A stretch of 64,000 bases of DNA from Ilyomonas sp963847085 (GTDB lineage Bacteria; Bacteroidota; Bacteroidia; Chitinophagales; Chitinophagaceae). The stretch covers positions 310,001 through 374,000 of the forward strand of contig CAWJYO010000011.1 in the NCBI GenBank assembly GCA_963847085.1, in the 5' to 3' direction. The notes below the pieces were generated by a model that worked only from the letters and a program-made list of their open reading frames with translations, ran no database searches and was not told the origin of the DNA. Position 1 is the first letter of the stretch. Every line of letters begins with the position of its first letter. Below, piece after piece: positions 1 to 8,521 of the stretch. A program made the position numbers and the translations under genes.

Positions 1-20
1 AGATGATGTTGTTCCTTTCA

Positions 21-266
21 TTACCATTGTTTTTTTAAACCGCGATAGAGCCTGAAGACGCCATATATTATGCAAAGCCCGCCGAACAAATAACGCAGCA
101 ACGGATCTAAATATCCCAGATAACCATTCAGCGTATCGTTGTTTATTTTATCTAAAAACAGCATTACCAAACCCATCACCAAAATTATAATGCCAAAGCT
201 AATGTTGTAAATGGTTCGGGCAAGAGCTGCACTTCTTCGCTGTCTTTCTTTATAATCGTTTATCAC
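21..266 (-). CDS. small two-helix membrane protein, unknown function
   Basis: An 81-residue protein with a charged N-terminus (NDYKERQRR), then two hydrophobic segments at about residues 21-40 and 56-73, and a basic C-terminus ending GLKKQW. It should be a small inner-membrane protein with two transmembrane helices. No catalytic motif is visible and I do not recognise a named family. It is divergent from atpG, separated by a repeat-containing gap, so it is not in the same transcript. Confidence 0.6.
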   Translation of the reverse strand: MINDYKERQRRSAALARTIYNISFGIIILVMGLVMLFLDKINNDTLNGYLGYLDPLLRYLFGGLCIIYGVFRLYRGLKKQW

Positions 267-718
267 AAATTTGCTTTGAATGAAATGAAACCGTTTGCTT
301 CTGCAATTTACCTATATCATTTCAACGGCAATAATAGTAAAATGAAAACAGATTGTTAGATTTCTTCTTTACAAATGAATCAAAACGAAATCATTATCAG
401 GATGCAGAAATGCTCAGATTCCATAAACTAGGTTTCAGGAAACAAGATTCAAGGTTTCAAAATTTAAGAATACATACGTCAGGATTTCAAAGATTTCACG
501 CAACAAATTTTAAGATTGAAGATTGAAAGATTTGTAATTTGAAAAGAGAAGATAAAACAGGCAAAAACAAACTTTGCACATTGCAGTTGATTTGTTATCT
601 CACCTTTGTTTCTTAATTCTTGAATCTTGATTCGTAAACCTTGTCTCTTGAATCTTGTTTCCTGAAACCTTGTTTCTTGAACCTCGAAACCTTACCTTCG
701 CAGCGCAAAAAAATAGCA
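267..718. other. intergenic gap with 24-bp inverted repeat
   Basis: No gene is seen here. The gap is made of short degenerate words (TTGAATCTTG, CTTGTTTC, GAAACC) and contains a perfect 24-bp inverted repeat, with arms at 430-453 and 647-670. A degenerate -7 box (TACCTTCG) lies just before the atpG start. A GTAAACC/CTTG-rich tract directly precedes atpG and opens an artificial N-terminal extension with a TTG start at 641. Confidence 0.6.
430..670. repeat. 24-bp perfect inverted repeat, arms 430-453 / 647-670
   Basis: The left arm begins AGGTTTCAGGAAAC and the right arm ends GTTTCCTGAAACCT. The arms are exact reverse complements over 24 bases, separated by 193 bases. The same words recur loosely at 43868-43900 before gnd, suggesting a low-complexity intergenic family rather than a transposon end. 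Confidence 0.75.
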
Positions 719-1603
719 ATGGCCGGTCAGTTAAAAGAAGTTCGTAACCGAATCAAATCTGTTCAAAGCACACAGCAAATTACAAAAGCCATGAAAATGG
801 TGAGCGCTGCCAAGCTGCGCCGTGCACAGGAAAGCATTATGCAAATGCGGCCTTATGCGCAGAAGCTGCAGGAGATGCTGAGCAATATTGTAAGCAATGT
901 TGACAGCAGTGAAATCAACATCAATCTGGCAACAGAACGACCTGTTGAAAAAGTGTTGCTGATTGTGATTACTTCTGATCGCGGGCTTGCCGGTGCTTAT
1001 AATTCCAATATCATTAAAGCGGCAAAAGCAACCATTGCCGAAAAGTATGCAACCCAATTTGCAAAAGGCAATGTTACCGTTTGGAACATCGGAAAGAAAG
1101 GCTATGAATCGTTATCAAAAAGCGGTTATAAAACCAATGCCGATTACAAAGACATTTTTTTGAACCTCAAATTTGAAAGTGTTCAAAAAGCTTCTGCTGC
1201 TGCAATGAAAGCCTTTGAAAATGGCGAGTTTGATGCGGTTGAACTCGTGTACAGCCAGTTTCAAAATGCGGCTTCACAAGTATTTAAAGTCGAAAAATTT
1301 TTACCCATACCAAAAGTAAAACCGAAAGAAGGAGCAAAAAAAGCCGACTTTATTTTTGAACCCAATAAGGCACAACTGATTGCTGAACTGATGCCCAAAA
1401 TTTTAAACACGCAATTGTACAAAGCTGTGCTTGATGCGAATGCCAGCGAGCATGGTGCGCGCATGACAGCGATGGACAAAGCGAGTGATAATGCCAACGA
1501 ATTGTTGCGCAGCTTACGCATTTCTTACAACCGCGCACGGCAGGCTGCCATTACTACCGAGCTTACGGAAATTGTGAGCGGTGCAGCAGCTTTGGAAGGA
1601 TAG
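719..1603 (+). CDS. atpG: ATP synthase F1 gamma subunit
   Basis: Central rotor shaft of F1Fo ATP synthase, at the inner face of the cytoplasmic membrane. It is 294 residues, normal for the family. The start is the ATG at 719 (MAGQLKEVRNRIKSV), which matches the conserved N-terminal helix. The upstream TTG at 641 would add 26 residues read from repeat DNA. The conserved N-terminal coiled coil (ITKAMKMVSAAKLRRAQ) and C-terminal helix (RMTAMDKASDNANELL, then YNRARQAAITTELTEIVSGAAAL) are both present. No other atp gene is beside it: the upstream neighbour runs the other way and scpB follows after 35 bases. The gene is therefore detached from the rest of the F1 operon, at least on its 5' side. Confidence 0.95.
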   Translation: MAGQLKEVRNRIKSVQSTQQITKAMKMVSAAKLRRAQESIMQMRPYAQKLQEMLSNIVSNVDSSEININLATERPVEKVLLIVITSDRGLAGAYNSNIIKAAKATIAEKYATQFAKGNVTVWNIGKKGYESLSKSGYKTNADYKDIFLNLKFESVQKASAAAMKAFENGEFDAVELVYSQFQNAASQVFKVEKFLPIPKVKPKEGAKKADFIFEPNKAQLIAELMPKILNTQLYKAVLDANASEHGARMTAMDKASDNANELLRSLRISYNRARQAAITTELTEIVSGAAALEG

Positions 1604-1638
1604 TTTGTTTTTGTTGATTTTTTGATGCAGGAGTAAGA

Positions 1639-2319
1639 ATGACTGAATTTTCAAACATAGCGCTTCATGTTGAGGCGCTTATTTTTGCCTCCGACAAACC
1701 GTTATCATCCCTCGAAATAACTGAGCTTATCAACAATGCGTTTGCATTTCTGGAGCAATCATTTTCCGAAGAACAAATTGAAGATATTATTAAAATGGTA
1801 GAAGCCAAATATGCTTCACCAGAGGCCGCTTTTACTATCAAAGAAACCGGCGGTGGATGGCAGTTTTTAACCAAACCTGCTTACCATAAAACCATCGTTC
1901 AGTTGAATGGCGAAAAGTTTTTAAAACGGTTGTCGGCAGCGGCTATGGAAACGCTTTCTATCATCGCATATAAACAACCTGTAACAAAGGGCGAAATCGA
2001 AAACATCCGCGGCGTGAACAGCGATTACAGCATTCAAAAATTGCTCGAAAAAGAACTTATTATTATTTCCGGCAGGCATGAAGATATGCCCGGCAAACCC
2101 TTGCTGTACGCCACTTCGCGCCAGTTTATGGATTATTTTGGAATGAACAGTGTTGCCGATTTACCCAAAATAAAAGAAGTGCTTGCACAACAAACCATCG
2201 AACCAACTGTGATGAACGAAGAAAGAGCCAACGATGAATTGCTCCTTGTGAACAATGAAGGAGCTTTGATTCAGGCACACAACAGCAATGTTGAGAAAGA
2301 TGACGATTTGAACGGTTGA
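1639..2319 (+). CDS. scpB: segregation and condensation protein B
   Basis: Kleisin-associated subunit of the SMC-ScpA-ScpB condensin complex. It has 226 residues containing the tandem winged-helix fold; the diagnostic segment is LSAAAMETLSIIAYKQPVTK followed by GEIENIRGVNSD, at about residues 94-130. The C-terminal 45 residues are acidic and probably disordered. It follows atpG by 35 bases on the same strand, so the two may be co-transcribed. Confidence 0.93.
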   Translation: MTEFSNIALHVEALIFASDKPLSSLEITELINNAFAFLEQSFSEEQIEDIIKMVEAKYASPEAAFTIKETGGGWQFLTKPAYHKTIVQLNGEKFLKRLSAAAMETLSIIAYKQPVTKGEIENIRGVNSDYSIQKLLEKELIIISGRHEDMPGKPLLYATSRQFMDYFGMNSVADLPKIKEVLAQQTIEPTVMNEERANDELLLVNNEGALIQAHNSNVEKDDDLNG

Positions 2320-2367
2320 TATTCATAACCTTTATTAATTTGCTCTTTTATAAGCTACTGCTTTCTA

Positions 2368-3493
2368 ATGAATTCATCCATACCTGCGCTCGTTTGTTTT
2401 TACGCATTTTGTTTGGTGGTTGCCATACAATTGTTTTATTATTTATTCTATTTTTTCAGACTCATTTTTTACAAGCCGCCGGTTAAAAACGAATCGCAGG
2501 AATATCCGGTTTCTGTTATCATTTGTGCCCGCGATGAAGCGCAGAATTTAGCCAACAACTTACCCGGCGTTTTGCTTCAGCGATACAAAACCACGCACGA
2601 AGTAATTGTAGTGAATGATAACAGTGAAGATGAAACCAAATATGTTCTTGAAGAATTTAAAAAAACATTCAAAGACCTTGTTATCATCCCGCTTACACAA
2701 GAAGCTTTGATGATTCCCGGCAAGAAATTTCCGTTATCAATGGGTATCAAAAGCACCAGGCATGAAGTGCTCCTATTAACCGATGCTGATTGCATTCCGG
2801 CATCTGAATTCTGGATACAAAAAATGCAGGAAGCCTATGCACCCAACATCGAAATTGTGTTGGGCTATGGTGCATACAAAAAGAAGCCGGGCTTGCTGAA
2901 CAAGTTGATTCGTTTTGAAACATTTCAAACAGCGTTGCAGTATTTTTCATTTGCATTGGCAGGACATCCGTACATGGGTGTTGGCAGAAATTTAAGTTAT
3001 AAAAGAAGTTTGTTTTTAAACAACAAAGGGTTCGCTTCCATCAATCACATCCCTGGCGGAGATGATGATTTGTTTATTAATAAAGTGGCTAACAGGCGCA
3101 ATACGGCTATTATTTTAGATGCCGATGCACATACGCTAAGTGAGCCAAAAACCACTTGGGGCGAATGGTTGAGCCAAAAACAAAGACACTACACAACTGC
3201 AAAATATTACAAGCCTAAGTATAAGTTTTTATTGGGTCTGCTTTCGTTTTCCAACTTTTTAGTGTACCCACTTTTTATTTTATCACTTATCTTTTTTAAT
3301 TGGTGGATAACACTCATCATCTTCATTGTCCGGCTGTTTGGTAGTTGCCTTTACATGGCAAAAAACAATGGCAAAAATGAACGAAGTAGACTTGTTTCCT
3401 TTCTTCTTATTATTTGATATCTGGATGTGTTTGTATTACATCGTTTTTGCACCGGCATTACTAAAGCCACCTGCTAAAAAATGGAAACGATGA
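2368..3493 (+). CDS. membrane glycosyltransferase family 2 (frameshifted C-terminus)
   Basis: GT-A fold glycosyltransferase attached to the membrane. An N-terminal helix (residues 5-35) is followed by a catalytic domain with PVSVIICARDEAQNL, VVNDNSEDET and DADC (the DxD-type metal site), then GGDDDLF and the QxxRHYTT acceptor motif (QKQRHYTT). C-terminal helices lie at about residues 285-330. The uninterrupted frame stops at 3417, but another frame continues with a convincing family-like end (DLFPFFLLFDIWMCLYY, then APALLKPP) to 3493. A one-base change in the A-rich run near 3361-3382 would join them. It follows scpB by 48 bases. The sugar donor and acceptor cannot be told from sequence. Confidence 0.85.
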
Positions 3494-3537
3494 TAGTGAG
3501 TGGTGAGTATGAATACTGAAAATGCAGGCAAAACCAA

Positions 3538-3629
3538 AAATACAAAATACAGTTTTATGTTACAGGCTTTGTAACTCCGGTTGATCGTCTGTTGCGTCGC
3601 ACACTTGTACGTTCTGAAATCAATTGAGC
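3538..3629 (+). repeat. repeat family 2, copy 1 (about 92 bp)
   Basis: It begins with an ATACAAAATACAGTTTTATG segment, then a small hairpin (GTTACA-GGCTT-TGTAAC), a TTGCGTCGCAC core and CTTGTACG. Related copies lie at 47031-47123 (plus) and 54143-54233 (minus). It is non-coding in this copy. Repeat family 1 locus A follows immediately. Confidence 0.75.
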
Positions 3630-3635
3630 AAGTTG

Positions 3636-3773
3636 CGTCATTGCGAGGCACGAAGCAATCTGTGGATTTGTGATTGATGAATTATGATTTATGAATGCAG
3701 GTTAATGAAGTGATGGCTATTTATAAACAGCACTTATCTTACAGCACAGATTGCTTCGTGCCTCGCAATAACG
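3636..3773. repeat. paired inverted repeat family 1, locus A
   Basis: The arms at 3636-3665 and 3745-3773 contain GCGAGGCACGAAGCAATC and its reverse complement, separated by about 80 bases. The same design recurs at 23016-23122, 26716-26847 and 49194-49330. The fully transcribed unit would fold into a long hairpin. Confidence 0.85.
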
Positions 3774-3795
3774 AATGCAAATTTTTACTTTTTCA

Positions 3796-5067
3796 TTATC
3801 CTTTCAAAATCTTATTTCCTACCGCGCAATCCAAACATTTTCTTCTATCGCAATACTGTTTTTTCAACTCTAACAACGCTTGCGTTTGCAAAGCATTTTC
3901 AGCCGTTACACCAAACGATTTCCATTTTTGAATAATGCTGTTTTGTTCGCCTTTTGCCTGCATCAGCCATTCCATTGCTTTATCTTTATAAGCCTGGTTG
4001 TTGTGATACAAACCATAAGCAAACACAACCGGAACAACCGTATTGATTAAAATATTTTCTGCCATTGGTTCGCCAAGCACTTTGGGTTTGTAAGAACTTG
4101 TTGTATGAATTTGATAATGATAATGCCAGAAATCATTAGCTGTTACATTTAACAAACGAATTATGTTTCCACTTTCTTTGGCCTCCAATACTCTCGAAAA
4201 CAAATGCTCAGATTGATGCACCAGCATCGCCAACTGCGCCAACCGAACCGTTGGAAAATTAGCAGGCCGCATCCGCAGAAAAATAGGTGTGCCGGATGCT
4301 TTTTCTAACTTGTATTTGCTCTTTAAAAAAGAATATTCGCGTTGCAACAGCAACACATAATCATCATTCGATTCTTTATCCAATAAGTTAGCATGACCTA
4401 GGAGCAAAGCTTCTAATTGTTGAATTTGATTTTTATGTTTTGCCAAAACAGAAACCGGAATAGTTTGCGCCATACATTCAAAAACATCGGCATTGACAGG
4501 CATTCCAAAGTTGCGTGCAAGCAGGCGCCAGAACACTTCTTCCCAATGATTCTCTGTCTTCTCTAATTTCTGAAATACAATAGCAGCACGGGTTTGCAGC
4601 CGTTCTAACATCAAACGTTCGAGCCAGCTTTGCCAGCTAAGCGGAGATAAAACAGGAAGATAATGCTCGCAAGGAACAAAGCCTTGCTCGTGCATCAACG
4701 ATTGATAATGTTCGAGCATTAGTTTGGAAACATGCGGCTCAATAACAAAAGTGGGAATGGTAGTTCCGTTGGCATCATTCAACTTTTTATCTTCCTTCCA
4801 AACCACGTGAAGAATCACATTGTTGTAATTGTCATCGGCCCCATGTTGATGTGCCAGCCAATCGGAAGCATTGATATGAATCTCAATATTACCGGCCCAA
4901 ACAGTATTTCCTCTTTTTAGTTTTGCACCAAAAAAATCAGGTCCTTGATTAGTGTTGTAACTGCCCGGATGAATGATCGTAAGCCGCTCATCATTCGTTG
5001 TAACAAGGGCCTGTTTGTTGAAGTATTGAAATTGCCAGATGAATTGCAGCAGCCGTTCGGTAAGCAC
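3796..5067 (-). CDS. DUF2851 family protein
   Basis: A 423-residue soluble protein recognised as DUF2851 from its N-terminal region (LLQFIWQFQYFNKQAL, then HPGSYNTNQGPDFFGAKLK and WAGNIEIHINASDWLAHQH), typical of Bacteroidota. The function of the family is not established. The C-terminus carries a cysteine cluster (QYCDRRKCLDCAVG) that could bind a metal or FeS centre; this is inference. The gene stands alone between repeat regions. The upstream sequence holds a degenerate CGCAGATAACGCAG repeat that creates spurious small frames. Confidence 0.85.
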   Translation of the reverse strand: MLTERLLQFIWQFQYFNKQALVTTNDERLTIIHPGSYNTNQGPDFFGAKLKRGNTVWAGNIEIHINASDWLAHQHGADDNYNNVILHVVWKEDKKLNDANGTTIPTFVIEPHVSKLMLEHYQSLMHEQGFVPCEHYLPVLSPLSWQSWLERLMLERLQTRAAIVFQKLEKTENHWEEVFWRLLARNFGMPVNADVFECMAQTIPVSVLAKHKNQIQQLEALLLGHANLLDKESNDDYVLLLQREYSFLKSKYKLEKASGTPIFLRMRPANFPTVRLAQLAMLVHQSEHLFSRVLEAKESGNIIRLLNVTANDFWHYHYQIHTTSSYKPKVLGEPMAENILINTVVPVVFAYGLYHNNQAYKDKAMEWLMQAKGEQNSIIQKWKSFGVTAENALQTQALLELKKQYCDRRKCLDCAVGNKILKG

Positions 5068-5110
5068 AAGTTACGTTTTGGTGTACGGGCAAAATACGGT
5101 AAAAACAAAT

Positions 5111-5185
5111 GTTCCGCAGATGTCACTGATTTACGCAGAAGTTTATATTCATTTTCTTCTGCGATTTTCTGCGTTATCTGTGGGA
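5111..5185. repeat. CGCAGATAACGCAG-type intergenic repeat, copy 1
   Basis: An imperfect inverted repeat built from CCGCAGAT, TTACGCAGAAG, CTTCTGCG and TCTGCGTTATCTG. A related copy lies at 13255-13314 and a very degenerate one near 38817-38845. Short frames reading through it are not genes. Confidence 0.6.
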
Positions 5186-5209
5186 CGACATTCAAACAAA
5201 GAAGCTTCT

Positions 5210-7877
5210 TCAGATGCGACTTGATGCTTTGTTTATTTTAATCTTGGCCACTTGCACCTTGTTATCTTGAACCTTTATCTCTCCCTTCTTTCCAATATAT
5301 TTTGCCATGCTCATCAAGGTACCAATCACGGTTACTATCACGCCAATCCAAAGCAAATTGATGAAAGGAAACTGAAGCACTTTCAGCGTAAGCAAATCGC
5401 TCAACTGGTTGCTTTCTTTTACACCAATTTCAAACTCGCCGTTTTTAGCATCCGCAATGCGGTTAAACCGCAAAACCAGATTTTGGGCAACCACCGTATC
5501 AGGCAAGCTGCGCATTGCACTATCGTTTTGAATAGCCACGCCCGGGAATGCGCCATAGCGGCTTCCATTTTTACCAATCACCTGTAAGTCAAGCACCATG
5601 CTGGTTTCGCCAGGCTGTACACCTTTTACATCAGGCTTGTTCACTTCTACTTTTTTGAAGATGATAATACCATTGGAATAAAAGGAAGTATCGCCTTGTT
5701 TTAATTTGATCGGCCGGAACGTAGCCGTGTCTTGTTGGCTGCCTTCGAGCCAGGAAGTAACATACACAAAAATATCGCGGTTCCAGTAATGCTTTGAACT
5801 TGGGTTGGGCGCAAAGCCGTCCTGGCCTTTGGTATTGTGCATGACATCCGGATACACATTGAAATTCTCAAGTCCACTCTTTGCTTTTAAAATTGACTTC
5901 AAAGTATTTTTTATGGTTGACATCGTTCAACGTATCACGCGTGTAAGTAACATCATACTTACCCATATCGGTAGCAATACCTTTAAACAGGGTTGTGTTT
6001 TCGGCAGGCTTGCCTACAATTTTATTACTGGCTTCGGTATCGGGTAAAGTAGAAATGCCGGTAGTGTTCCAGCTTAAAATTTCTTTCTTACTGGACGATA
6101 TTAAAATCCCTAATAAAACCAGCCCAAAACCAACATGCGCAATGGCCGCACCGGAACGTTTCAATTTGCCCTTAAAGCCAAGCCAGATATAGCTTGCATT
6201 GGCAACAACAGAGTACACCGCAGCAAAAATAGCAACATGAAGGGCGCCCAAAAAACCAATCCCTTTTTTATCGTAGCTAATGTTTCCAAACACGCTTATC
6301 AATATACTGATTACTAATGCAACGATGGTGGGTATCGCTATCTTTTTTACAAAGAATTCCCTGTTTGTGTTTTTATATTTTAAGTATTGAATGATGGCAG
6401 TAAGTACGCCAATAATAATAGCAATGAACACCTGGATGCGGTTGTACGAAAATTCGGCATCTTCGGATTCTGCCATCTTTTTGTCGAACACTTTGTTGAT
6501 AACAGGTAAAGAAGTTTGGCTGATGATAAGAACCGCTGAAAGAAAGAAAACCAGCGCACCGATAAACATCCAGAACTCGCGGCTATAAGTGCTTTCTTCT
6601 TTGTGTATAGCAGGGATAGAAGGATCCTGATTTAACTGAATACCGAATGCAACTACAAAGCCTAACAAGGAAAACAACCAGATGCCGGCAACTATATTTT
6701 CGTGCAAAAACAAAGATGAAATAAGAATAGCAGCAATCAATCCTGCAATGATGAGTTTTCCATTTTTATTCGCTTTTACAAATGGCGGCAGCCATGTAAA
6801 TACACTTAAAAAAAGGAGCAGTTGCCCATTCATTCCTGCACTGGTAAAGGCATGAACCGAAGTATCGCCAAGGATACCACTACGCGTTAAAAATGTTTCG
6901 TATAAAACAAGAAGAAAAGAGAGCGAAAAAAATAAGTATGTGCTTTTTAATGAGTAGCCGCTGTGCCGGTAAATCAACGCAGTATGCACACCAGCCACCA
7001 TGATAAGCCATGGCACCAACGATGCGTTTTCTACAGGATCCCAGGCCCAATAGCCACCAAATGTGAGACTTTCGTAAGCCCAGGCAGCGCCCATCATAAT
7101 ACCTAAACCAACAATGGCCATCGAAAACAAAGCCCAGGGCATAACTGATTTTACCCAGCTTTGATCTTTTGTTACCAAACCACTATAAGCAAATGCAAAT
7201 GGAACAATGGTAGAAGCGAATCCTAAAAACAAAATGGGCGGATGAATCACCATCCAATAATTCTGCAGTAAGGCATTCAACCCCGAGCCATCTTTTAAAA
7301 CAGAAAGATAATCGGCACGGATGCCGCCGGTAGTAATGTCTCTGAAAAAAGGCGCATCATCCAATAAGCCTTCGTTGCGCAGCAACACAAACGGATTGCT
7401 GCCAACTTTTACATTAAAAATATAAATGCCAAGGAGCATGGTTGCCAAACAAAATTGCCCAAAAGAAATCACTGTCATTACCGGCGCTTCCCATTTCTTT
7501 ACGCGCCAGATAATAAGCCAGCCGAGCACACAATGCCAAAACGTCCACAACAAAAAGCTGCCCTCCTGCCCTTCCCACAAACAGCTAAACACATATTGAA
7601 GTTGCAGCGTTTTATCGCTGTGCTCCCACGCATATTTATACTCAAACAAATGATTGGCAAGAATGTAATAAATGCAGCCAATAATGGCAATTACCGAAAC
7701 CGTTTCTACAGCAAAAGCGGTTCGCGCAATGCGAAGCCAGCTCCTTTTCTGCACGAAATCTTTGGTTTTGTAAGTAAAATAAAACGAAAGGGTTGCTACA
7801 AGGGAAGCCGAGAGTGCAAGGATGGCAAAAAAATGACCGAACTCGCCTGGCAATACATGTTCACCGATATACTTCAT
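5210..7877 (-). CDS. ccsA: cytochrome c haem lyase, CcmF/CcsA type (one frameshift)
   Basis: Polytopic inner-membrane haem-handling protein for cytochrome c maturation. The first frame (7877 to 5868, 669 aa) has about 14 hydrophobic segments. It carries the WWD-type haem-binding motif GGYWAWDPVENASLVPW at about residues 273-289, with conserved His residues nearby (MVIHPPILFLGF; AGVHTALIYRHSG). The second frame (5923 to 5210) continues with the periplasmic domain (SGLENFNVYPDVMHN onward) and a last transmembrane helix (INLLWIGVIVTVIGTLMSM). A single-base shift near 5880-5890 joins them into one protein of about 880 residues. It lies directly downstream of ccmE. Confidence 0.85.
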
Positions 7878-7892
7878 CCGTTTGTTTTTGTG

Positions 7893-8312
7893 TTAATTCA
7901 TGGCTTGCTGGTTCAGGCTTTGCTTTATCGCATTGGGGTCATCTTTGTATTTCGAAGGACATTTTATCAAAATCCCTTTTTGGTCGTGAATTTGAAACAC
8001 GCCATTTTCCATTTTTCCTTTCAGCACAATGCGCTCGCTTTTTTCCATGTCGTAAGGCTTTTCGTAGTAATACGCAACTTTCATCCTATCACCTAAGGTA
8101 TCCACCGCTTCAAAGGTTAAATAGTTTGGATTTTTTGCAGGGTCATATTGCATCGTACTCTTATCTAATTTGGCAATGACTGTAACGGTTTTTCCGGCTT
8201 TCTGTTTGGCAGAAGCAATGGTTTCGTAGCCCGTAACATCTGTAATCATACTAATTAAAGCCCCAATGGCAACGGCAACCAGAACCAAAGCAATGATGTG
8301 AGATTTTTTCAT
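7893..8312 (-). CDS. ccmE: haem chaperone CcmE, CxxxY variant
   Basis: Periplasmic membrane-anchored haem chaperone for cytochrome c maturation. An N-terminal signal anchor (HIIALVLVAVAIGALISMI) precedes a small OB-fold domain (GKTVTVIAKLD, then LTFEAVDTLGDRMKVAYYYEK). At the place where the classical protein has a His in HxxxY, this one has ILIKCPSKYKDD, that is Cys-Pro-Ser-Lys-Tyr. This is the CxxxY form described for variant (I*) maturation systems. The gene ends 15 bases before ccsA, so the two form an operon in which CcmE hands haem to the lyase. Confidence 0.9.
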   Translation of the reverse strand: MKKSHIIALVLVAVAIGALISMITDVTGYETIASAKQKAGKTVTVIAKLDKSTMQYDPAKNPNYLTFEAVDTLGDRMKVAYYYEKPYDMEKSERIVLKGKMENGVFQIHDQKGILIKCPSKYKDDPNAIKQSLNQQAMN

Positions 8313-8453
8313 GGAAAACGTTCAGTGATTTAATTACAAAATTATGGCAAAAACAAAGTCGCCCTCTACATAGTTATATGTTTTGAAGAAGTCATTTGTT
8401 AAATCGTAATAAAGCTTTCACTTTTGGTTTTGCATAAATTTTCAATTCAACAG

Positions 8454-8497
8454 AAAGGCTATAAACTTTATTTGCGAAAACAAAGTTTATAGCCTTT
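8454..8497 (-). terminator. strong hairpin after malQ
   Basis: A perfect 16-bp stem (AAAGGCTATAAACTTT / AAAGTTTATAGCCTTT) with a 12-base loop lies just downstream of the malQ stop. It probably terminates the malQ transcript before ccmE. The flanking T tract is weak. Confidence 0.6.
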
Positions 8498-8521
8498 TGT
8501 ATTTGAACAGATAAACAGAAT

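Noticed and set aside
641..718. N-terminal extension of AtpG from a TTG at 641
   Set aside because: The extension is translated low-complexity repeat; the conserved protein begins at the ATG at 719.
4917..5241. Overlapping small frames upstream of the DUF2851 gene
   Set aside because: They read through the CGCAGATAACGCAG-type repeat and have no protein-like composition.
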